From the NCBI GenBank assembly GCA_964017185.1, contig OZ024871.1, positions 64,608,866 through 64,672,865 of the forward strand: 64,000 bases of DNA. The letters run 5' to 3'. This stretch comes from Rugalucina vietnamica. Lineage: Eukaryota; Mollusca; Bivalvia; Lucinida; Lucinidae. The number at the start of each line of letters is the position of its first letter. Position 1 is the stretch's first letter. Both the position numbers and the translations under genes were made by a program. Positions 35,012 to 45,371 of the stretch are shown one piece after another. The notes below the pieces were generated by a model. That model ran no database searches. It was not told the origin of the DNA and saw nothing but the letters and a program-made list of their open reading frames with translations.

Positions 35012-38000
35012 GTAACCTGGCACCAAAGGTACTAAGGGGCTACCCCCAGTCCTCCTTACTGGGTTTAGTTTACCAGCTTTTAACTACAGGCACTCAATAT
35101 GGTCCAATACCAAGCCTGACGTTATTAGTCTAGTCAGTCTGTTTTACTGTTAAAAACATGGTGTAAAAGTGCTGGTTTTGAATGGCGGTAATTTGGATGC
35201 AGAGCGGTCAGTCGGACTCTAGTATGCATGGACTTTTAATTTTGACTTTTTGGAACCTTAGTTGCCATGCTGTCCTATTCACCATGTCAGGCAGAGGCCC
35301 GTCTCCCACTTCGCATGTGTAGGGAGATGAGGGCCTACTGCGAGGAAAAATTGCATGCACTATCCTTGTGGCTTAAGACTCCACCCCACACCCCATGTGA
35401 AGTCGTGCCCAGACTTACGCAACCCAATAACGGTAGTGCATATGTTTTGGAATTTTGACCGGCTAGCCAAAGTGAGCCAAGGATACTGCTATTAGACTGA
35501 ACAGACTTGTTCTTTGCAAAAATGTCATAGCAGAAGTGCTCAGGTTGTAGATGTACGGTCCAGTGTGCAAAAGCCTGTAAGGGAAAGGCGGGCCTCGCCC
35601 CTAGTACGGGGCAAAACTTGCAATTTAGATTGCTAAGTGGTGGTGGCCTATTAGTGGCATTTTTAAGGGACTTTCACTCTTAAAGAAGGGTCTCCCAAAA
35701 AGTGGCAATTTGCCGTTGCCCCGCCAATAAAAGATGATTCGCGCTGGCCGGTTTGATAAGCATGGTTTGCATAGGGTGTCCTCAAGACACTCCTCTACTC
35801 CCCATACCCATCAGGATGAGTGAAACAACCCCGCAAAGGACCGCAAAGACCATGTGATTATATATGTGTTCCCTTTCTCGGCCCCCCTGCCTCAGCCCAG
35901 TTCAAGCTTGTCCAGACCTGTCTGATTTAAGTATAGGGATCCAGATCTTGTGCTTTGGCGGGGGCCGAGGCTGAGATCACCTCGAACCTGCAATAAACAA
36001 CGGTTTCATTAATCCGCTGCATTATCTGTGCCTGAAAGAGAGGAAACTGTTGTATTAGTTTGGTGTATGTAATTCTTGCTTGTGCAGTGCAGTTGATGGC
36101 GTGGAGTGGTCGGACCGTGTGTAGCCATGCCGGCAGCACCCAGTACTGCACCGCAGTTTCAAAGAGCTAGCAGTGAGCAAAGGGTGCTAGCGTCACTCAC
36201 ACGGATCGAGTTTATGATTGTGTAAGTGTATTAAGTTGGAGGTTATAGAAGTGAGTCCTGACAGGCCAGCAGCCGCAGAGAAGCACCCGATTGGGAAGGG
36301 ACCCTACCTGCTGCGCCCCCCGCAGAGCGGCACTGTCAGTTAGGAGTGTGTGTTAGGAGAGGGTGACACTGTCCGAGCCGCTTACGGGCACAATAGAGGG
36401 TGGTTCTACTAGCGCCCGCAGCCCGTTCAGTGCGCAGGGATAGGTCAGGGATAAGACGGGTAAGTTGGATCGTGCAACGCCTGTCGCTAAACGACACCAA
36501 ACTTAGGGAGAAAACTGATAAGGGAAACAGCGGCGTGATTGGACCCTAATTTTTAGTTTATGCATCCATGCGTTCCCACCCTTTATAATAAATACTTACC
36601 TGGTGCAAGCTCGCGCCCCATGGTCCGCACTTTGGGCCGGACCATGACGCATTGATAGAGCACCTCCACCGAGCGGCGGCCATGCAACCGCACCGCGCCG
36701 TAGGGGTCTCGCCATATAATGCACCGCTATTAACGGAGGCTCGCCGTGGCAAGCAACCGTCCACATCGGTGCACATGATGACAGGCCGTGCGGACAGCCA
36801 CCCTGGACCAGATCTTGGCACACAGCAGCTGCCCACAAACCCCGCCACCGTTCTTATGTATAGACCAGGGTCGGCCGCCGCAACTCTCTGCGAGTGCAAT
36901 ATCCACAGGGGGATCCGCTGAGCTACGGCTGTCGTCCCGATGGTCCTGCTCCAGTATAAGGGAAGGCACACCGGTTCCTACCTTGCTTGTGGTCCCTAAT
37001 ACGGAGAATGTTTTAACTCTAACCTAGCTTGCACCGTATAGTTTAAATTCTACCAAGACAGTCTGTTTCCTCTAGAAATGCAATTACTGCCTGTACCACC
37101 TCCTGTCGATGCTTACTTGGAGGATTCAGTAGAAGGTCATGAGTGACCTGTGTGTGACCCAGTTTAAATAGTTTTGCTTCCAGGTCACGTCTTTGTTCTG
37201 CATATGATGTGCATTCAAAAAACACGTGCATGTCATCCTCAAATGAGTCATCTGTGCAGCGTGTACATAAACCAGCTTTTGCCCATGCGCAATGCAGGCC
37301 TAATCTGTTATGTCCTAGTCTAAGTCTTGTGTAAACTTTATCATATAGCCTATTAGAGCTGTACATAATTATGTCCTTTTTTACTTTTGGCTGGACATGA
37401 TGGTAAGCTCTGCCATTATATATACCATTTGTGGGGTGGTCCCAGTATTGTTGCCATTTGTTCATAATGGCTTTGTTAATGACTGTATATGGGTCATTAT
37501 CAAAAAATGGAGCAATCCAGAAAGGCAAAACGAAAAAAATTAGTTGTCCATTTTTTCTTTTTTAATGGGATAGTTTTATTAACAGGAGCATATAGAATAT
37601 GGAAATAAAATATGCCGAGTTTAACTGAACAAATAGTGCACCAGCATTAATTAATTGTATGGTACCCTTGAAAAAATATCAGTGCTGTCACGAACAAACT
37701 TTCTTGCGTAAAACGCTCATTTGATAAGACTTCCCCAATCTGTAAGTGGGGGCATATATAACTTGTCACGAACAATAGTTCACACAAACCTTAAATACTT
37801 TCAATGAATTAACGGGGAAGAGATCTTCAATGAAAATGCACATACTGTGATTTGTTCTGTTTCTGAAACGCTTTATTTTTGTAGACATTATCTTGTGGGA
37901 TTAAACCAAAAATAAGTTCTGCTAAACGTTTACTATTTCAGTATAGTATCATAACATACCAAAAGCAATTACTTTTATATGATGCGTTTTAAGTATTTTA

Positions 38001-41000
38001 AATAATTATGACCGTGACAGCACTGATATCGTGACAGCACTGATGTTGTCGTGACAGCACTGATAGTTATCCGATCTCGCCTTTTTCATTCCAATGTGTA
38101 CGGAAATGATTAATTTCTGACCATTTACCGATGAGCTTAGGGGCAGTGACTCACTTAAGGTAGCAACCAACGAAGCCTTTGCTGTTGCTCTAACCAGGGA
38201 CACCTTTTGCGTAGATCCAATGCTAAAAAAAAAAAAAAAACATGTTCGCTTCACGCAAACCAAACGCGATGTAACACGTAAAGTGCAGTAGAAGCGCTGT
38301 TCATCTTAAGCAGCAGCATGAGAAAATGTGTCTTTGGGGCTTTCGACCAGGTCTGAGACAACCAGGATAGTTCACGACAAAAGACCGCATTAAATTTAGG
38401 ACCCTATCACGGATTTTAGGGAGCTGGGTAGCAGGGCCATTTTGTTTGTTTGTGTTTCTGTTGGGGCTTAACGTCCCAGTCAACAATTTTTTAGTCATGT
38501 CGGGACGGAGCCAACGCTTCCTGAGTTTAACCAGTACTGTAGGGAATTAATGTGTCTTGCCCAAAGACACATCACGGTGACGCCTGTGGTGATCGTACCC
38601 AGGACCTCTCGATTCGGAGTCCGACGCTATACCACTACGCCACCGCGCTCCTCACGGCCATATTGTTTTCAGGGAGCTTGGGAAAACTGGAAAACAATTG
38701 AAGGGAATTGAGGATTACTAGAAGAGAACACTCTTGGTTTAAGGAAGCTGGGAGCAAGGAAAAGATTTTTAGGGAGCTAGGGAGAAAGGTCATTTTTCTT
38801 TTAGTGAGCTTGGATCTCATACCTCCTTGGATGGGCCTCAACTTTAGGTTAACTTGCAGCTGAGCTGCACATTTGCTTTCACATATATCCCATTAAATCC
38901 CACTTTTATGTAGTGACGTATACAGGGTAAAATGAGGTATACAATGTTACTGCTTTTTGTTTCTAAAATTTGACAATCAGATATATTTTTCTTCAATTTT
39001 TAAAGCTAAAAAAATCTCTGTATATTGCATGGGTAACACATTTTCGTAATGGTATGCAGCATACAAACACACTGAAAGACACATGCGTCAGAAAAGGTTA
39101 AAATTTTCGTATTTTCATGTACCATAGACCCCTACCCCTAGTGTGTATATTACCGGGTCCCTTTTTTCGAGGTGTATGCATTTGGTAGGTTTTACGGCAC
39201 ACCCGTACTTGCATTACCCCGAGTTGCCCCTCCCACCCCTTGGCGTTTTAAACAAAAAAGGCGATTTTTCCGTATAAAGTTGGGGCTTAAAATGTCTTTT
39301 TTTTTTTTTTTACTGAAAAGGGGTAATCTAATTTGGAATGGACCGCCAAAAAGGGCATTTATCGCGCGACATACACAAACTGTCTAAATATCATTATGGG
39401 AGTACCACCCCCGGGGCTATTTGTTTACCGTGGTCGACGAAGCATTTTGAATTTGTAGTTTTGTATCACCCACACACAGTCACACACCTCAAACGATTTT
39501 CAAAGCGATATGAATTGGCCACTTCTGGCTGCTGCTGGCGTTAGTAGCTGAGACCCTCTGGTGAAAGGCGACCTAACTCTTGTCAGCCTAGGAAATTATC
39601 TGAATCCACACCTGCTGACAGAAGTCAACTCAGTGCTGTCACATCATTACTGTCACGACCGTGACAGCACTGATCTGTGACAGTACTGAGTTTCACACAG
39701 AAATTTAATTCTAGTGACTAACAACAGAATGCAGGATGAAAACTTTGCATGTCTATTCTTACTGCTCCTAAGTTGAAATTCAGTCATGGTTTTAAAATGT
39801 ATGTGATATTTACAATAAGCGGCAAAATGCGCGTGATAGGACTGATGCTTGTAAAATTCCCACTCCAATTCTGACATGTCTTTATGGTATAGCAACGGAG
39901 TAATGCGATTTGTTCAAAAGTTTTTTACCGTAACTTCTTCAGCTTGGTGTCGTCTACAAAACGCGATTGTTTTGATCCGGGAAAATGATTTGTAACTCTG
40001 GTCAAAAATCGATTTTCAATAACTGTGACAGCACTGATACGTTTTCCAGGGACAACACTATATATGTGCCCCCACCCTTAAATAGCACTTTATATATCAT
40101 AAGATTTTTGAATTTGACTTCAATAACATTCTATGCAATAGATGGTCACAGACAATGTGATTTCTGTCAAGCTTCTTTTGCAATGGAAACAAATAAAACT
40201 ACTTACCCTGACCCAGGGACACGGTAAAAATCGATAAAATAGCACTTCTAGCATCTCTTTTTTGCAAATAACGTACTCGGAAACGTGAAATCGCGTGTGG
40301 TTCTAGTAAAGCACCGCGGAAACTAATATTATACATGGAAAAAGCAAACCTCGGACATCGCGCTTGCGAGAAAACCATCAAGGACAAGGATTGCTCCATT
40401 TTTTGATAATGACCCATATATTTCTGACTTGGCAGGCTTAGTTTTATCCTCGATGCCATTCTGCATTGCGTCTTTTGCAGTAATATCTGCCAATTCATTG
40501 CCTGGTATACCTACATGTGATGGTATCCATTCTATATGAATGACATGTCCCTTTGTTTTTGCACGATCCAACATTCCTAGTATATTATTAATTTTATCCG
40601 GTCTTGTCTTGGATCGTCCTGCCTGAAGGGATTGAATCGAGCTTAGAGAGTCACTGAAAATCACTGAATCCTTTATTTTATTTTTGCGTATCCATGTGAT
40701 CGCATATTCAATGGCTATCAGTTCAGTGGTGAATACAGACAGGTTAGGGTTGCATTTAATGCCTACTTTCAGGTCTAGCGAAGGCACCACAAAGGCTGCT
40801 TCAGCCAAATGTTTATCTATGTCTTTACTGCCATCAGTGAAAACATGTAGTTTTCCATTGTGGTTTTCATTAATATAGTCCATACTGATTGCTTGCATAT
40901 GTGCAGATCCCGAATCTTCCTTTTTGCCTATATGGGATTTAATCTGGCATGAGGGTGTTTCGAAGTCCAGATCCCACTTTGACGCATAGGTCGGGGGCTG

Positions 41001-41722
41001 GATATCAGTAGGAATATTGTATTCTTCAACTAGTTTCTGGGCAGTTCTGGAGTACGGCCAAATTTTTCTTGCTCTCTTAGTCAGGTAGCAGCCATGTTCT
41101 GTTAATAGGTCGTTAACGGGGAGTTTGTCGCCTAATGGGGAAGAGCGAGCCCAATATTTGAGTATGAGCTCTTCTCTTCTTAATTTTAGTGGCTTAAGTC
41201 CGCATTCAACCTCTAGAGCGTTTATGGGTGTTGATTTCATTGCTCTAGTTGCAATTCTCATTGATTGGTTCTGGATTATGTCCAGTCGTTTCAGTGTGGC
41301 ATCATGGGCTGAGTTATATGCCTGTGCGCCATAATCCAGTTTACTGTTATGCCGTAATATAGCTGATACTGGGTATCGTCGGGAATTTGTCGTTCTCCGA
41401 CGATTACTCTGTGTGTGGGGAATTCTCGTTCCTGGACGCCATGGGAGGACTTTCATGCCGAGATGGCATAGGCCCTTGGGCCGAGCCCTAAAATAACAAA
41501 CAAGATTTAAGACTCCTTTCCAGTTTATTGTCCGACGGTCAAACCAAAAGTGACCATAAATCGGCTGGAAGGGTCCGAGCGCGGAAATTACCGACAACAA
41601 GCCCCAATATCTTATCAACCAATGAAAATTGTTCGCCGATTGTGTCTAAGACCAAGATGGGCGCAACCAACAAATACGTAACTGCGCATGTGCAAGTTTA
41701 CCGAATTTCTATTATTATTATT

Positions 41723-41758
<36 letters not shown>

Positions 41759-42964
41759 ATTGCTGTTTCCATACCCGTATTCCGAATAGTTTAATAACAA
41801 ATATATATCATTTGCAATCAGGAGCATTTCTGTTATCTACATGTATGAGAAAATGACAGCGTAAATACAATGTACGCAATAATTACGTTTACATATTCTG
41901 ATAATATACCGATGTCACAAACATGTGCATCACCCGGGACGCAGAATTATTTTGAAAACTTCACTGTCATCGCATTTGGTATTAGAATAACTTCGTGTTT
42001 CACATATAACTACAAACATGCTTCAATAACAAGATGGTATACATAATTTGAGGAGCAATGAGCCTACTGTCGATAAAACAATTTCTGTTTATTTAAAATC
42101 ATCTTTTTAAAAGTTTGTAACATAATTATAGCAAGTTTAATATCAAAATGATGTGCATTTAGAATAGATTTCGATTATATAAATTTTGAAGACGTAATTT
42201 GAAATTCATTCTAAACAATTTGCAACTTCTATTTTTTCCCTCTTGTTTTTCTGCTCTCGCACGTGGCACAATGTGACGCGGATTATCTACTTCTTTATCA
42301 TCACCAAACAAGCTCACGGAAGATTGAGTTGATTAAAACTTACGCAATTAAGCTCATAAAACTTTCTAACCGCCACCGATAGACTGTCGGATTGAAATCA
42401 AACAATAAATTTCTAATAACCTGTTCAAACTTGTCACAAGCAGAATGATAAAAATCAAGAAGAAAATTTGGTTCTTTGTTCTCTTAAGTAGCCCAAATAT
42501 ACTTCTAATTTTTTTTTCATCTTTCTATTTTCTGAACCATTATTTATGTATTCATAATTTTAGCACCTACTTATGTTTTTATTACATTAAAATTCACTGC
42601 ACAACACCACCTCTCCCTCCAATTTAACTTTATTCCTATAAAGTTGGAATATGACTCGTCAGGAACTTATATACAGATACATGTATATACAAACTCGGAC
42701 CTGCTTTTCGTGCAAAATGACTCCATCACATTAAATTCGGCCGCTTGGCTAATCTTATTCAGTGAACATTTAATTTTGCATACTTTTTTATGAAATTAAT
42801 AATTTCATCTTTTAAACGTTTTAAAATTTTACTTTAACTTTGTTTTGACGTTTGCTCCAGCAGTAGTTTTTATGATACAAATACAATTAACGTACGATTA
42901 CGTGTTTATTTAGTGGCAATTAAATCTGACGTTTATGTTATAATGGATTTAACGCACTAAGAAT

Positions 42965-43003
<39 letters not shown>

Positions 43004-45329
43004 TTATTTTTTTTTTTTTTTATTTGAGTGTCATGTTTTCCCATTTGGTGTTAAGTTACATTACTTTGTACAGACAGACAGACAAATACTTTTATTTCAA
43101 ACTCTGGCCAGATATCTGACCAGTAATACTTCCATTGCATCGATAATAACTTTGGTGAATTGTAGCAGGAAACCGTTTAAACGACACGATAAATGCAAAC
43201 CTCAAGCTTATGCAATCAAAGTACGAGAATTGCTATCATAAGCAGGAATACAAATAATCACATGTAATTATGAGATCGCATTTTAATATGAGTTAACAAT
43301 TTCTGTTGCATCAGACATACTGTTTTCAAACTTTGCAATAGTCATTTTTATTACGCTGTTGTAACGTAACAACATTTTGACATTTATTGCACATGTAACC
43401 ATTAGTTTTTAAGTATGAATCTATGCGATAAGCATTTAATACTCATGACTAAAGCTACTGTGAATAAGTTTTGCAAAATATTGTTTTTAAACACGTGACA
43501 TCGTATTTATTCTTTTTTTACAATATAACTTTAAGCTTCCGGTTTATTTTCTTTTTTTTTTTTTTAAACATTCAACTATATAATCTTGTTATATTTTCTC
43601 TCCACATTATGTGCATTTATTACTCAATTATTTATCTACATGTTATATCTGTACCTTTTTCATAATTTTAACATTCTTGCCTTTCTTTCAGCGCCAAGCT
43701 CATTGAACATGTAAATAATAGTTAACCGTACAGAATTATGATTAAACATATAATACACGTTAACAATTTTACAGTTACTCAATACATATTTTCCGTCGCC
43801 TTGTTCTAAGCAACCAAACTATTTAGCTATGCGTTCAACCAGTTATTCTCTACATTTTCATTTGACACTAACATTTAACAGAAAATAGACAAATCTGGCG
43901 TAGTACATATAGAATCAAATGACAAAATGACAATTCGCTATCGCTTGAGTCAGTACAATATTAATGTGATACAATGCGTAATACCTTTCAGCCGATTGAG
44001 TAAGTAAGTCGCGCACCTTACCCGCTCTAGCACTAATTATCTGAGAAACTGGCCAAATTTCTTCAGATGTTGCATCCCAGCATCGAACATGTATCATTAT
44101 TTAATACAATGCAATGTTTTAAAAGCAGTTTTCATACCAACGGAGCAAAGACGAGATTAGTCATGTTAAAATCAAATATCAATACAAAAGTATTAAAAAT
44201 TAATATGACCACAGATACCAAGGTCTAAAATTATGACAAAGTATCAACCAAATGTCTCTTTCGTCTTCTGTTAGTGTCCCATGTTTTATGATTTGCACAC
44301 AGCTATCTTCATTAATTCTTCAATTCATTTTTCTCTGAAATTTATATTGTGCTCTGCGGCATCTTTCTCTTTATTGCTTCTTCTTTCTTCTTCTGTGTAC
44401 TTATTCATTGTTAACGTCACTACTATTTCGCTGCTTACATCTTTATTACTTTGTTCCACTTATTTGTCGTTTTATTTCATTTAATGCGCTGGTTCGTTTT
44501 TAACTATATGTCTCTGTTATTTCTTAGCTTGGTTCGGTTTTCGTATTTTCGTTTAATCTGTTTTACGTCTTCAAAAGTTATATTTTTTATTTGAATCATC
44601 TTTACATTCATGAAGTTTATCATTTATGTTCAGTATCATTTTTTTGTGTTGTTAGATGTTTTAAATGTTCATCTATGTCTAAATTGGAATTTTACTCAAA
44701 TCCACAAGTTGATGTTCACTACTTAACAATCTGTCGTATGCAAGGTCCTGTTTTTAACGAATTTCTTTCACATATTTACATCTTCAGCTAACATTTTACA
44801 TTTAACATCCTCCATTATTGTACAAACGACTTTGACCTTTGGTCATAGTCCTCCCACTCTCCTTAAAAATGACGCCCATCGCTGTTGTTGATGTTTGGGG
44901 AACTCGCTTGCTAAAGTTGATAGGACGGGATCGCCACTGTTCTCCTCCACGTGTTATGCCGTAAAAGGCTGACATCCAGGTATCGTCGGGAATTTTGTCG
45001 ACTACGATGAATGCTCTTTTGGTGGGTAATTCTTGTTCTTGGACGCCATGGGAGGACTTTCATGCCGAGATGGCATAGGCCCTTGGGCCGAGCCCTAAAA
45101 TAACAAACAAGATTTAAGACTCCTTTCCAGTTTATTGTCCGACGGTCAAACCAAAAGTGACCATAAATCGGCTGGAAGGGTCCGAGCGCGGAAATTACCG
45201 ACAACAAGCCCCAATATCTTATCAACCAATGAAAATTGTTCGCCGATTGTGTCTAAGACCAAGATGGGCGCAACCAACAAATACGTAACTGCGCATGTGC
45301 AAGTTTACCGAATTTCTATTATTATTATT

Positions 45330-45371
<42 letters not shown>

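Larger units (their letters stand above)
37490..40416. mobile_element. 2.9-kb TA-flanked TIR element in the LINE
   Basis: Inverted ends of about 28 bp begin TGGGTCATTATCAAAAAATG. TA flanks both sides (37488-37489 and 40417-40418). With a 2-bp duplication the interrupted LINE frame joins without shift, which supports TA as the target. The word GTGACAGCACTGAT or its inverse recurs about eight times inside (near 37680, three times at 38012-38065, near 39632 and 39660-39690, and 40024). No transposase frame; non-autonomous Tc1/mariner-like by target site. Confidence 0.8.

Noticed and set aside
36594..36660. Resemblance to the 5' end of U1 snRNA ('atacttacctgg')
   Set aside because: Only 12 bases match; no U1 stem-loops or Sm site follow. 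A consensus splice donor on the other strand explains the match.
36558..36971. 137-codon minus-strand frame and overlapping frames on both strands
   Set aside because: GC-rich DNA gives long chance frames in several phases; no recognisable domain. Kept as a structural finding only.
41722..41760. Poly-Val/poly-Asn open frames at 41528-41827 and 45135-45440
   Set aside because: They arise from a (GTT)n microsatellite inside the LTRs.
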